Assembly: GCF_016653635.2 (NCBI RefSeq)
Contig: NZ_CP067420.1
Span: 1,495,501-1,559,500 of the forward strand
DNA length: 64,000 nucleotides
Origin: Skermanella sp. TT6
GTDB taxonomy: Bacteria > Pseudomonadota > Alphaproteobacteria > Azospirillales > Azospirillaceae
Direction of reading: 5' to 3'
Shown here: positions 19,496 through 30,484 of the stretch, one piece after another
Position numbering within the stretch: the first letter of the stretch is position 1
How the letters are laid out: each line of letters begins with the position of its first letter
Translations under genes and position numbers: made by a program
The notes under the pieces: generated by a model
Database searches by the model: none
What the model was told of the DNA's origin: nothing
What the model saw: the letters and a program-made list of their open reading frames with translations, nothing else

Positions 19496-20299
19496 TCAGT
19501 CGCCGACGATGTCCTTGTAGGCGTGCCAGCTGGCGTGGGCGATCAGCGGCAGCGCCAGGGCGAGGCCGATGAACGCGGTGGCGAGCCCGGCCGCGGTGAA
19601 CAGGACGATCAGCCCGGCCCAGCCGGCCATGGTCTTCCAGTTCTTCATCACCCCGGTGATGCTGGTGGTGATCGCGGTGAACAGGTCGGTGTCGCGGTCC
19701 AGCAGCATCGGGATCGAGAGCGCCGTGACCGCGAACACGGCCGAGGCGATCACGCCGCCGATGGCTGAGCCGACGATCAGGAAGAGGATGCCCTGTTCGG
19801 TGAAGAAGACGGTGTTGACGAAGCCTTCGAGGGTCGGCGGCTGGTAGCTGAAGAACAGCGCGAACACCAGCAGCGCAACCCGCACCCAGAACAGCAGCAT
19901 CAGCATCAGGGCCAGCCCGATGCCGGCGATCTGGCCGGCATTGCGGCCATAGGCGCCGAAAGCGTCCATCAGCCCGGCGGGCCGACCCTCGCCGTGCAGC
20001 CGGCTCACCTCGTAGAGGCCGACCGCGACGATCGGTCCCACCAGCATGAAGCCGGCGACCAGCGGCAATACGAGGTAGAAGAGGCCGACCGAAGTGAGTC
20101 CGAGGACGAGCATGTAGCTGATGGCCACCAAGCCGATTCCGTAGCTCAGGCTGACCATGGGGGCGCGGCTGAAGTCCTCCCATCCCGCGGAAAGCCATGC
20201 CCAGGGGCGGTCCAGGCTGACGGAGCGGATGTGCGGAACCGCGGATGCGCGAGACGATCCGGCATGCGAGCCGTTCGAATTGTTATGAGCGTAAGTCAT
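19496..20299 (-). CDS. DUF2189 family integral membrane protein
   Basis: 267 aa. A soluble N-terminal ~35 residues (with the family pattern SLDRPWAWLSAGWEDFSRAP) is followed by about six hydrophobic segments between residues 50 and 255. Function is unknown in the family, though a place next to respiratory genes is frequent elsewhere. The start at 20299 is fixed by GGGGAGG six bases upstream; an in-frame start at 20353 is unsupported. A possible CtrA-like site lies about 105 bp upstream (20405-20420). Confidence 0.83.
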   Translation of the reverse strand: MTYAHNNSNGSHAGSSRASAVPHIRSVSLDRPWAWLSAGWEDFSRAPMVSLSYGIGLVAISYMLVLGLTSVGLFYLVLPLVAGFMLVGPIVAVGLYEVSRLHGEGRPAGLMDAFGAYGRNAGQIAGIGLALMLMLLFWVRVALLVFALFFSYQPPTLEGFVNTVFFTEQGILFLIVGSAIGGVIASAVFAVTALSIPMLLDRDTDLFTAITTSITGVMKNWKTMAGWAGLIVLFTAAGLATAFIGLALALPLIAHASWHAYKDIVGD

Positions 20300-20419
20300 C
20301 GTGGCCTCCCCAAAAGCCCACACTGGGCGTCGATCTGCGACAATGTAGCGCATTTTACCTTTGGGGTAAGAGCGAATCTTTCAGGACGCCAGGATTTGAT
20401 GGACTTAGCTTTCCGTTAA

Positions 20420-20602
20420 CTAGACAGGATCGTCTATTTTCTTTCCCTCCAGGTCCTTGGCCCGCCGTGCCGCCTCGTCCTTCTCGCGGGCGCGCTGCTC
20501 GCGCGTGCGGCCGTGCTTCGCCCGATTGGCCGCCGCCTGGGCTTCCCGTTCGCTCTTCTCCCGCGCCTTGCGGAAGCGGTTCAGATTGACGACGTCTCCC
20601 AT
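20420..20602 (-). CDS. DUF4169 family protein
   Basis: 60 aa, very basic and helical: MGDVVNLNRFRKAREKSER at the start, then RAKHGRTREQRAREKDEAAR and an acidic end KKIDDPV. This is the small alphaproteobacterial DUF4169 family of unknown function. An in-frame extension to 20695 is unconserved. It is divergent from the large AsmA gene, with about 260 bp between them that contain no recognisable gene. Confidence 0.78.
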   Translation of the reverse strand: MGDVVNLNRFRKAREKSEREAQAAANRAKHGRTREQRAREKDEAARRAKDLEGKKIDDPV

Positions 20603-20862
20603 GGGATGGTCCCGTCCTGTTGGTTGCCTGTGCCTACAAATCGCCTTGCGTAAGCCGAAATTGCGACTTGGAGCAATGGTGGTTTGCTTAAACACGCCTG
20701 CTTCTTTAGCTTAGCGCAGGTACCCGGTCCCGCATACTCGCCCAATCGGGCGGCAGCGGGATAGGGCCGGCATCTATAGTACGAACGGCGCCCCCTCGGC
20801 GGTACCGGGACCGGACCCCGGCGCCGCGAGCCACTGGAACGAATGGTATCGGCGGACCCCTC

Positions 20863-23800
20863 GTGAAGAAGCTTCTCATCGGATTCCTGGCCGTTCTGCT
20901 GCTGGTCGTCGGCGCCGTCCTCGTCATTCCCAGCCTTATCGACTGGAACAGCTACAAGGTGGACATCGCCGAGAGGATCAGCGCCGCCACCGGCCGCGCG
21001 GTCACCCTGGACGGCGATATCGACCTCGCCCTGCTGCCCCGGCCGACCTTGTCGGTGGCCGGCGCGCGGCTCGCCGGCCTGCCCGGCGCGGCGGAGCCGG
21101 ACATGGCGCGGCTGCGCAAGCTGGATGTCCGAGTCGCCTTCATGCCGCTGCTGAGCGGACGCATCCAGGTGCAGAGCATCGCGCTGATCGAACCCGTCAT
21201 AGCGCTCGAGGTCATGCGCGACGGCCGCCGCAACTGGGACTTCACCCCGGCCGGCAATGCTGCGCTGTCGTCGAACCACCTCGCCGAGGCGGTGCAGCTC
21301 GACAAGGTCACGATCGAGAACGGCACCGTCATCTATCGCGACGCGAGCGCCGCCATCCATGAGCGCGTCGAGTCGGTCGACGCCCAGATCGTCGCCGGAA
21401 GCCTCGTCGGCCCGTTCCAGCTCCAGGGCTCGGTTCTGGCACGCGGCGTCCCGCTCGCGGTCGAGCTGACCGCGGGCAGGATGGGGGAGGGCGGCGCACT
21501 GCCCGTCCGAGTCGCCCTCCGCCAGCCGGACGCGGCCGGCACCCTGCGGTTCGCCGGCATCGTCATCACCGGCGCGGAGGCGCGGGTCCAGGGCGACCTC
21601 CGGGCGGAGGGGCCGGACCTGCGGCCGGCCACCGCGGCGGTGCTGAAGGCCGTCGGGGAGCCGCCGACGGTCGAGCTCCCGGGAGTGCTGCGCCAGCCCT
21701 TCGCCTTCCGCACCGCGGTCAACGCCTCGACGCGGCTGGTGGAGCTGAACGGGATCGAACTCCAGGTCGGCGACACCCGCGGCACCGGCGCGCTCAAGTA
21801 CCTGCCCGCCGGCGCGCCCTCCCCGGGGGCCATCCAGGGGACGGCGCCAGGGCCGGCGACCGGAGCCGCAGCCGGGCCGGCGCAGGGCGAGCTGGCGCTG
21901 ACCTTCAACCGGTTCGACCTGGACAGCTGGGCGGCCCTGGGGGGCGACGGCGTGCCGGCCTTCCGGCTGCCCGCCGGCCTGGCGGGCAAGCTGACGCTCA
22001 ACATCGACGCGCTCAATTACCGGGGCAACATCGTCCGGCAGGCCCGACTGGATGCCGGCCTGGAGAACGGCTCCATGACGCTGCGCCGGCTTTCCGCCCT
22101 GCTGCCGGGCGGCGCCGACGTCGCGGTCACGGGCACGCTGACGGCGGAACGCGGGTTGCCCGTGGCGGACGTCTCGGTCGATGCCAACGCCGACAATCTC
22201 AGGGCGCTGCTGGAGTGGCTGGGGTACTCGGTGGATCGCGTCCCGGCCGACCGGCTGCGCAAATTCTCCATGACCAGCCGCCTGACCGGGCGGCCCGGCA
22301 ATTTCCAGTTCGCCGGGCTGGACCTCAGGGTCGATACCTCCCGGATGACCGGCGGCGTCGCCTATGTGGATCGCGGGCGTCCCGGCTTCGGCGCCCGGCT
22401 GGAGATCGACCGCCTCAACCTGGACGCCTACGCGCCGGATCTCACCGGGGTGACCGACACCGGGGAGATCCATGTCCGGCCGGAAGGGGTCGCCCGGCCC
22501 GATCTCGCCGGGTGGCTGGAGGGCTTCGACGCCAACCTGAACGCCGAGATCGGCACCCTGACCGTCGCCGGCATCCCGGTGCAGCAGGCCGGCTTCGACG
22601 GCACCCTGTCCAACGGGGCGCTGTCGGTCCGGCAGTTCCGCGCGGCCGATGCCGCCGGCGTGTCCGGCACGGTCCAGGGCGGCATCAGGAAGCTGAAGCC
22701 GCTCGACGACATCGACCTTTCGATCGACCTGAAGGCCGGCTCCCTGGTTCCGCTCAACCGCGCCTTCCCGGCGTCCTGGCCGGCGGCGCTGCCGCCCGCC
22801 GACCGCCTGGGCGAGGCGGCCCTGAAGGGCAGGGTGGCGGGCGACCCGGAGCGTCTGGCGCTCGACCTGACCTTCGCGGGCGGCGGCGGGTCCGTCCAGG
22901 CGGGCGGCAGCCTCAGCCAGATCGCGACCGCGCCCAACTACGACATCAAGGTCCGGGCCACCCATCCGGACGCCGCCCGTCTGATGCAGCTGTTCGCCCC
23001 GGACTGGCGCCCGGCCGGAACTCTCGGCGCATTCGACGTCTATGCGGAGATGGCGGGCTCCGACTCGGCGCTCTCGCTCTCGGCGATCCAGGGGACGGCC
23101 GGGCCGGTCAGCGTCCAGGGCGAAGCCACGATCGACCTCGCGGGCGAGCGCGCCGCCATCGACGCCCGTCTTCAGACCGGCGAGATCGTGATCGACCAGT
23201 TTCTCCAGGCATCCTCGCGGGCCCTGGTGGTTCCCTCGCTGATCCAGCCCGCCCTGGCGGCGGAAGGGACCCTGTGGTCCGAGGCCCCGATCTCCCTCGA
23301 CTGGCTGCGGGCCATCGACGGCAAGCTCGCGCTGACCTCCCGCGCGATCGTCCATGGCGACCGGCGTCTGGCGGACCCCGCCGTCCGCGCCCGGCTGGAG
23401 GGCGGTACCCTCACCGTCGAACAGCTCGACGGCGGCGCTTTCGGGGGGCGGATCGGCCTGTCCGGCAGCCTGACGGCGGCACCCGGCGCACCGCCACGGG
23501 TCACGGCACGGCTGGCGGTCGTGGATGCCGACCTGGCCCGGCTCCGTACCGGACCGGCCGGGGTCGACCTTGCGGAAGGCGTCCTCAACCTCGACCTGGA
23601 TATCGACACCGTCGGGACCAGCCCCGCGGCCCTGGTCGCCGCCCTGGGCGGCACCGGCAGAATCGTGGTGCGGGAAGGCACCCTCTCGGGAATGGACCTG
23701 GAAGGCGCCCTGGCTGCGGTGACCGGCGCCGACAAGCCGAAGCAGGCGCTCGACCAGGTCGCCAGGGCCATGGCCGGCGGGGAAAGCCCGTTCGACCGGC

Positions 23801-24141
23801 TTGCCGGAACCCTGACGATCGACCGGGGCGTGGTCCGATCGGACGATCTCGCCATGACCGCGCCGAACGCCGACATCACCGGCGGCGGCTCGGCCAGCCT
23901 GACCGACTGGTCGCTCGACCTGGGCCTCGGCGTCAAGCTGCTCGCCGATCCCGAGCTGCCGGCCTTCGGCCTCACGCTCGCCGGTCCCCTGGACCGCCCG
24001 CGCCGTACGCTGGAGACCGGGGAACTGGCCGAAGTCCTGGAGAGCCGGGCCGCGGAGTCGAGCCGGCGCAAGGCGGCCGATGCCCGCCCGCTGCCGCCCG
24101 GCGCCGTGGTCGTCCCGGTGGAGCCGGCACCCGCCCGCTGA
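20863..24141 (+). CDS. AsmA family protein (large)
   Basis: 1092 aa. An N-terminal membrane anchor (KKLLIGFLAVLLLVVGAVLVI) leads into the AsmA start pattern (DWNSYKVDIAERISAATGRAVTLDGDIDLALLPRPTLSV, split over residues 28-66). A long beta-rich body follows, and a C-terminal AsmA_2 region near residues 860-1010 contains DLDIDTVGTSPAALVAALGGTG. AsmA-like proteins are inner-membrane-anchored periplasmic proteins implicated in lipid transport to the outer membrane. It starts with GTG. A second, shorter AsmA protein is at 47636-49582. It stands as a single gene before 3-hydroxybutyrate dehydrogenase. Confidence 0.88.
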   Translation: MKKLLIGFLAVLLLVVGAVLVIPSLIDWNSYKVDIAERISAATGRAVTLDGDIDLALLPRPTLSVAGARLAGLPGAAEPDMARLRKLDVRVAFMPLLSGRIQVQSIALIEPVIALEVMRDGRRNWDFTPAGNAALSSNHLAEAVQLDKVTIENGTVIYRDASAAIHERVESVDAQIVAGSLVGPFQLQGSVLARGVPLAVELTAGRMGEGGALPVRVALRQPDAAGTLRFAGIVITGAEARVQGDLRAEGPDLRPATAAVLKAVGEPPTVELPGVLRQPFAFRTAVNASTRLVELNGIELQVGDTRGTGALKYLPAGAPSPGAIQGTAPGPATGAAAGPAQGELALTFNRFDLDSWAALGGDGVPAFRLPAGLAGKLTLNIDALNYRGNIVRQARLDAGLENGSMTLRRLSALLPGGADVAVTGTLTAERGLPVADVSVDANADNLRALLEWLGYSVDRVPADRLRKFSMTSRLTGRPGNFQFAGLDLRVDTSRMTGGVAYVDRGRPGFGARLEIDRLNLDAYAPDLTGVTDTGEIHVRPEGVARPDLAGWLEGFDANLNAEIGTLTVAGIPVQQAGFDGTLSNGALSVRQFRAADAAGVSGTVQGGIRKLKPLDDIDLSIDLKAGSLVPLNRAFPASWPAALPPADRLGEAALKGRVAGDPERLALDLTFAGGGGSVQAGGSLSQIATAPNYDIKVRATHPDAARLMQLFAPDWRPAGTLGAFDVYAEMAGSDSALSLSAIQGTAGPVSVQGEATIDLAGERAAIDARLQTGEIVIDQFLQASSRALVVPSLIQPALAAEGTLWSEAPISLDWLRAIDGKLALTSRAIVHGDRRLADPAVRARLEGGTLTVEQLDGGAFGGRIGLSGSLTAAPGAPPRVTARLAVVDADLARLRTGPAGVDLAEGVLNLDLDIDTVGTSPAALVAALGGTGRIVVREGTLSGMDLEGALAAVTGADKPKQALDQVARAMAGGESPFDRLAGTLTIDRGVVRSDDLAMTAPNADITGGGSASLTDWSLDLGLGVKLLADPELPAFGLTLAGPLDRPRRTLETGELAEVLESRAAESSRRKAADARPLPPGAVVVPVEPAPAR

Positions 24142-24253
24142 TCCTCCGCCGCCGCGCGGAGGTTCGGGCAGGGGCGCACAGCGAAGTGCTTGGCCTCCAC
24201 CGCACCAGCGTCTATCACTCCTGTCGCAGCCTCGCCCTCGAAGGAGATCAAGA

Positions 24254-25036
24254 ATGCTTAAAGGCAAGACCGCCGTCGTCACCGGTTCCACCAGCGGCAT
24301 CGGCCTCGGCATCGCCGAGGCCCTGGCGGCCAAGGGAGCCGACGTGATGCTGAACGGCTTCGGCGATGCCGACGCCATCGCCTCCCTGACGAAGGGCATC
24401 GCCGACCGGTTCGGCGTCAAGGTCGGCTATGACGGCGCCGACATGAGCAAGCCGGACCAGATCAAGGGGCTGATCGACCATGCCACCGCCGAACTCGGCA
24501 AGGTCGACATCCTGGTCAACAATGCCGGCATCCAGTTCACCGCCCCGGTGGAGGAGTTTCCCGCCGAGCGCTGGGAGGCCGTCATCGCGATCAACCTGTC
24601 CGCGGTCTTCTACGGTGCCCACTACGCCCTGCCGCAGATGAAGCAGCGCGGCTGGGGCCGCATCATCAACATCGCGTCGGCCCACGGTCTGGTCGCCAGC
24701 GTCAACAAGTCGGCCTATGTCGCCGCCAAGCACGGCGTCATCGGGCTGAGCAAGGTAATCGCGCTGGAGAACGCGGAGACCGGCATCACCTCCAACTCGA
24801 TCTGCCCGGGTTGGGTACTGACCCCGCTGGTCCAGAAGCAGATCGACGCCCTGGCCGAGCGCAAGGGCCTGACCGGCGAGGAGGCGGCGCGCGACCTCCT
24901 GGGGGAGAAGCAGCCGTCCAAACGGTTCGTGACCCCGGAGCAGCTGGGCGAACTCGCGGTGTTCCTGTGTTCCGACGCCGCCGCCAACATGACGGGCACC
25001 TCCCTGTCGATGGACGGCGGGTGGACGGCGCAATAG
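24254..25036 (+). CDS. bdhA: D-3-hydroxybutyrate dehydrogenase
   Basis: 260 aa short-chain dehydrogenase that interconverts 3-hydroxybutyrate and acetoacetate with NAD, a step in polyhydroxybutyrate use. Visible are the TGSTSGIGLGI nucleotide motif, NNAG, and the catalytic tetrad Asn114, Ser142, Tyr155 and Lys159. The residues known to hold the substrate in bacterial HBDH are also all present: Gln94, His144, Lys152 and Trp187. That makes the assignment more specific than SDR alone. AAGGAG precedes the ATG at 24254. No other PHB genes are adjacent. Confidence 0.93.
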   Translation: MLKGKTAVVTGSTSGIGLGIAEALAAKGADVMLNGFGDADAIASLTKGIADRFGVKVGYDGADMSKPDQIKGLIDHATAELGKVDILVNNAGIQFTAPVEEFPAERWEAVIAINLSAVFYGAHYALPQMKQRGWGRIINIASAHGLVASVNKSAYVAAKHGVIGLSKVIALENAETGITSNSICPGWVLTPLVQKQIDALAERKGLTGEEAARDLLGEKQPSKRFVTPEQLGELAVFLCSDAAANMTGTSLSMDGGWTAQ

Positions 25037-25091
25037 CCTGTCCCGCCCGCGCTGGGGGAGGGGGCGCCCATGGCGCCTTCGCCCGGCCTCG

Positions 25092-25388
25092 GTGACGGGG
25101 GGAAATGATGCCGGGGGCGACTGCCCTCTCTGCGGCCGGCCGCTGGTTCCCGGGCCAAGCGTGAACCTCCACCATCTCGTGCCGCGTACCTACAAGGGAA
25201 CCGAGACGGTGGCCCTGCACAGGATCTGCCACGCCAAGATCCACATGGTGCTGAGCGAGAAGGAACTGCGCGACCACTACCACACGGTCGAACGGCTTCG
25301 GGAGCATCCGGAGATCGCCCGCTTCATCCGATGGGTGGCCCGCAAACCGCCGGCCTTCATGACGCGGCATCGGGCCGGGCGCCGCTGA
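25092..25388 (+). CDS. HNH-like zinc-site protein
   Basis: 98 aa. CPLCGRPL (CxxC) is followed by NLHHLVPRTYKG and ICHAKIHMVLSEKEL, the HNH/restriction-endonuclease-like arrangement of Cys pairs and the HH...H metal site. Many small HNH proteins are nucleases, but in this compact group activity is unproven. It starts with GTG at 25092; the nearby ATGs are in another frame. It follows bdhA by 55 bp on the same strand, perhaps by read-through. Confidence 0.7.
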   Translation: MTGGNDAGGDCPLCGRPLVPGPSVNLHHLVPRTYKGTETVALHRICHAKIHMVLSEKELRDHYHTVERLREHPEIARFIRWVARKPPAFMTRHRAGRR

Positions 25389-25428
25389 TCGCGGGCCCGG
25401 CCCGATGCTCGCCCGTGATGCCGACCGA

Positions 25429-25635
25429 TCAGTCGTCGGGATTGGTCCGGGGCCGCAGGCACTCGGGCTGCTGGCTTCCGGGCGGGCACACCACCTGGTC
25501 GGTGCCGAGGCCGTTGGTCGAAGTGCCGGCGGGGGAGGTGGCCGGCGGGTCGGAGCGGCCCATCATGTTGTCGCTGCAGCCGGCCAGGGCCAGCAGCAGG
25601 ATTGCGCCGGCTGCAAAATGCGAAAGCGTGCTCAT
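25429..25635 (-). CDS. Small putative lipoprotein
   Basis: 68 aa. The N-terminus MSTLSHFAAGAILLLALAGC is a lipoprotein signal with lipobox LAGC, so the mature protein would start at Cys20. The mature part is short, proline-rich and unstructured (PPATSPAGTST, CPPGSQQPECLRPRTNPDD) with two further cysteines. AGGAGAAG precedes the ATG. Family and function are not recognised. Confidence 0.72.
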   Translation of the reverse strand: MSTLSHFAAGAILLLALAGCSDNMMGRSDPPATSPAGTSTNGLGTDQVVCPPGSQQPECLRPRTNPDD

Positions 25636-25916
25636 GGTTCTTCTCCTGCTCGCGTTGCTTTTTGAAAGACTGACGGCGATCCGGGGCCCCTGGTCGCTGG
25701 AAAAGCAACGCAGCGTGCCGCGACATGTTCCGGCAGGAGTTTCCCACCGGCAGAATCTGCCGTTCCGCCGACCCGTCCGGCCGGGTCCGTCTCCCCCACC
25801 TCAGAGGTCACAGCTTTGGAACAAGTGATTTAGCCTGAATTTTCCGTATTGGCATGCTTCCTGCTTATCGTCGGTATGCCAGGAAGATCCCTGGGACCCC
25901 TACCGGCGAGGCCCTC

Positions 25917-26531
25917 ATGTCCATTGCGCAAACCGTCACGGCTCAGTGGGAACGGTTCTACAGCGAACCTGCCATCGCCAACCCTGTGGCGACCGCCGGG
26001 ATGCACGACGGCTTCTCCTGGAATCTCAGCAGCTTCTATCCGGGCGACCAGCGCCTCTGGTGCATGTACGAGCTATGGCTGGGCCACCAGCGGGACCCTG
26101 ATCATCCGCCGGTGTGGTCGCTCGACATCGTGCCGGAACTGGCTCCCTGGCTGCCGGACATGTTCGAGGTCAAGTTCACCGATGCCGGGACCCGCCTGAC
26201 GCGGTTCGGCAGCGGCCTCGTCCGGGCCTTCGGCGTCGACCTGTCCGGCCGCCATCTCGGCGCAGCCCTCCTGGGTCCGGGGAGCGAACGGCTCGAAGCC
26301 GACTGCCAGAAGGTCCGTGCGACCGGCCAGGTCACCTGGTCCGACGACGAACTGCGTCGGCGGGGCGCGGCGCCGGTGACCTGCGAACGCCTGCTGCTTC
26401 CCTTCGCGGACGCCGAGGGCCGGGTATCGCGGGTGGTCGGCTGCCTGTTCCTGCGAGGCTTCGGCCTCGCTCCCGGCTGGCTCGGCACCATCACCCGCTT
26501 TATCACCGTCAGGAGCACCCTGCTGGACTGA
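25917..26531 (+). CDS. PAS domain-containing protein (PAS_5 type)
   Basis: 204 aa, soluble. WSLDIVPELAPWLPDMFEVKF and TRLTRFGSGLVRAFGVDLSGRHL resemble the single-domain PAS_5 proteins typical of Rhodospirillales, which usually lack any output domain. I chose ATG 25917 (MSIAQTV) over 25854 because GGCGAGG lies before it. It has its own upstream gap (25636-25916), in which I see no gene. The ligand is unknown. Confidence 0.7.
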   Translation: MSIAQTVTAQWERFYSEPAIANPVATAGMHDGFSWNLSSFYPGDQRLWCMYELWLGHQRDPDHPPVWSLDIVPELAPWLPDMFEVKFTDAGTRLTRFGSGLVRAFGVDLSGRHLGAALLGPGSERLEADCQKVRATGQVTWSDDELRRRGAAPVTCERLLLPFADAEGRVSRVVGCLFLRGFGLAPGWLGTITRFITVRSTLLD

Positions 26532-26540
26532 GAGCGTGGT

Positions 26541-27152
26541 CTACTTTCCCTGGTCGACCTGGCCGTCCTTGACCCTTCGCAGGACGCCGCTGATCGTCTT
26601 CAGGACCTTGCCGTCCGACACCCGCGAGAACTTGAGGTCCAGGCCATGGGGTGCGAGCGTGCGCTCATAGGTCTGGATCTCGTAGCCGCCGTCCTCCGTG
26701 ATCAGCAGGGCCTGGACCGTCAGCGTGTCGTTGCCGAGATGCGCCCACAGGTAGGGCTCGCCCGCCATCGGATCGAGCGGCATGAAGTGGCCGAACATGT
26801 TGCGCCGTTGCGCCGCCCTGAAGATGCCGGCCCGCTGGGTCGGCTCGAAGGCGACCGAATAGGACTGCTGCTTCGTCTTGCCGTCGATCCGCCGGGTGAT
26901 CGTGGTCCAGTCCAGCGAGAAGCCGTCGTTTCCATAGGGCTTGATGGTCACGGCCAGGTCGCGCTCGTTGAGGCCCTGGTCGGCCAGCGAAATGCTCTGG
27001 CCGACATAGTTGCCCATGAACTCCTGGAGCTTCCGCGTGTCCGCGGCACCGGCGCCCGCGGGCAGCAACGCCAGCGCCGCTGCGAGCACGAGTCCGAACA
27101 CGAATGCCCGGAAAACCGAGGGCCGCTGGTGATTCCGCTGCATGACCTGCAC
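26541..27152 (-). CDS. Exported protein of unknown function
   Basis: 203 aa. A signal peptide (about residues 1-36, ending GAGAADT) indicates secretion to the periplasm. The mature part is beta-rich (DLAVTIKPYGNDGFSLDW, YSVAFEPTQRAGIFR, YEIQTYERTLAPHG) and suggests a small lipocalin-like or barrel fold, but I do not recognise the family. It converges with the PAS protein gene (9 bp between stops). Confidence 0.65.
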   Translation of the reverse strand: MQVMQRNHQRPSVFRAFVFGLVLAAALALLPAGAGAADTRKLQEFMGNYVGQSISLADQGLNERDLAVTIKPYGNDGFSLDWTTITRRIDGKTKQQSYSVAFEPTQRAGIFRAAQRRNMFGHFMPLDPMAGEPYLWAHLGNDTLTVQALLITEDGGYEIQTYERTLAPHGLDLKFSRVSDGKVLKTISGVLRRVKDGQVDQGK

Positions 27153-27316
27153 TCCCGCACCGATGCCGCCGCGCCAGGGCTGGCGGTCAGGCGACCAGCC
27201 GTGGCGCGGAGCATCCCAAATTCAGAATGCATTGAACATGGAGCATCGGGCGCCGTCTCGAAAGCTCCGCGCCGGAGGAATTTGGAAACGAAGGGGAAAC
27301 CGCGCCGCCGGACGCC

Positions 27317-27781
27317 TCAGGCGGTGGCGGCGGCCGTCTCCTCGCCCGGCAGGGTACCGGTCGCCCGCCGGTGTTTCAGGCCATCCTCCAGCGAGCAGTT
27401 GTCCAGGATGTCCGCCGTCGCATCCCGGACGCGCTGCATCAGCCAGCGGACCGAGCAGGTCTCCGCGTCGGTGCAGTCCTCGCACGGGCGGAAGCTGCTT
27501 CGGCTGGCGCAGGGCAGGGGCGCCAGGGGGCCGTCCACGATCCGGATCACCTCGCCGAAGGAGATCGCGGCGGCCGGCCGGGCGAGGCGATAGCCGCCGT
27601 TCTTTCCCCGGCGGCTGTCCAGCAGGCCGCGCTTTCGCAGGTCCACCAGGATCGCTTCCAGGAACTTGCGCGGGACGTTCTCCCGTTCGGCGATGTCGGC
27701 GATCATGACCAGGTCGTCCTCCGGCAGCTCCGCCAGCATCAGGAGGGCGCGAAGGGCGTACTTGGCTTTCTGGGAAAGCAT
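27317..27781 (-). CDS. Rrf2 family transcriptional regulator
   Basis: 154 aa. N-terminal winged helix: SQKAKYALRALLMLAEL, IAERENVPRKFLEAILVDLRK and GLLDSRRGKNGGYRLAR. A cysteine cluster at Cys91, Cys100, Cys103 and Cys109 resembles the Fe-S-binding region of IscR/RsrR/NsrR-type members, so it is probably a redox, Fe-S or nitric-oxide sensor. It has one cysteine more than the usual three. No isc or suf genes are adjacent, so the regulon is open. Confidence 0.88.
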   Translation of the reverse strand: MLSQKAKYALRALLMLAELPEDDLVMIADIAERENVPRKFLEAILVDLRKRGLLDSRRGKNGGYRLARPAAAISFGEVIRIVDGPLAPLPCASRSSFRPCEDCTDAETCSVRWLMQRVRDATADILDNCSLEDGLKHRRATGTLPGEETAAATA

Positions 27782-27862
27782 GGGGGAGGGTGCCGCCGGG
27801 GCCGGAAGGTGGAAATGGGAAAGGGCGTCGGACCGGGATGCGACCGAAGCCGGACCGCGGGA

Positions 27863-28087
27863 TCAGACCAGCAGATCCAGGTACATGCCTCGGCGGTAAT
27901 AGGACGGCAATGTCAGGATGCCGTCCACCATCAGGCTGGCAAGCTGCTTCAGGCTGGGGACGCGCCCGGCATGGGTCCGCCTGCTTTTCGGCTCCTCGAC
28001 CGGCCGGCCGGCCGGCGTGCGGCCGCTGCCGGTGTCGCTGCGGACGGGAAGGTTCGTGTTCGGACCGGTAGGGCGCGTGTCAACCAT
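27863..28087 (-). CDS. Small hypothetical protein
   Basis: 74 aa starting at ATG 28087, nine bases after the stop of the ABC exporter gene on the same strand. The first 40 residues are polar and proline/arginine-rich; the end (LKQLASLMVDGILTLPSYYRRG) looks like a single amphipathic helix. No family is recognised and the frame could be chance in GC-rich DNA. Position and a GGAG upstream argue for a real gene. Confidence 0.42.
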   Translation of the reverse strand: MVDTRPTGPNTNLPVRSDTGSGRTPAGRPVEEPKSRRTHAGRVPSLKQLASLMVDGILTLPSYYRRGMYLDLLV

Positions 28088-28096
28088 GTCAAAGAC

Positions 28097-29935
<1,839 letters not shown>

Positions 29936-30062
29936 CAGGAGGGATCCCGCAATGACGGAGCTTGAACGGCCTTTGCTGGTATAGCAAGCTGTCGCGGGGG
30001 CAACAAGCCGGGCCGCCCGCGTCACATCAGCCCGCCCGACTCCCGATTTCCCGATATGCCGC

Positions 30063-30091
30063 TTGCGTCCCGGCGAGCGGTCCGCTATAAG
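30063..30091 (+). promoter_or_regulatory. Sigma-70 promoter for rpmE
   Basis: TTGCGT (30063-30068), exactly 17 bp, then TATAAG (30086-30091), 27 bp before the rpmE ATG. The short leader suits a ribosomal protein gene. Confidence 0.7.
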
Positions 30092-30118
30092 GCGCGCTCG
30101 TTTTCGGGGACTTGGGCC

Positions 30119-30343
30119 ATGAAGAAAGACATCCATCCGGACTATCACGAGATCAACGTCGTCATGACCGACGGAAGCTCGTTCCAGACCCGGAGCACCT
30201 GGGGCAAGGCTGGCGACACGCTGCGCCTGGACATCGATCCGAAGTCGCATCCGGCTTGGACCGGCGTGCAGAAGCTGCTCGACACCGGCGGCCAGATCGC
30301 GAAGTTCAACAAGCGCTTCGGCAGCTTCGGCCTGAAGAAGTAA
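30119..30343 (+). CDS. rpmE: 50S ribosomal protein bL31
   Basis: 74 aa. [19 protein letters not shown] at the start, then [17 protein letters not shown] and [12 protein letters not shown] are diagnostic of the alphaproteobacterial bL31. The zinc-binding cysteines of the C+ type are absent, as is usual in this class. A sigma-70 promoter lies immediately upstream and a hairpin terminator 73 bp downstream, so it is monocistronic. It is divergent from the ABC exporter. Confidence 0.95.
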   Translation: MKKDIHPDYHEINVVMTDGSSFQTRSTWGKAGDTLRLDIDPKSHPAWTGVQKLLDTGGQIAKFNKRFGSFGLKK

Positions 30344-30415
30344 GCCGCTTAGGGGCGTCAAGCCCGTTAGCCGCACGCTTTCGCAGGGCCGTGCCTGACA
30401 TGAGATCGACACCGT

Positions 30416-30446
30416 GAAAAGGCGTCCGTGACCCGGGCGCCTTTTC
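30416..30446. terminator. Bidirectional intrinsic terminator
   Basis: GAAAAGGCG and CGCCTTTTC form a stem around a 13-nt centre; A-run and T-run flank it, so it can end rpmE on the plus strand and the oxidoreductase gene on the minus strand. Confidence 0.7.
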
Positions 30447-30484
30447 GCATGTCCGCGCCGGCCCCGCCAGGCGCGGAAACCGCG

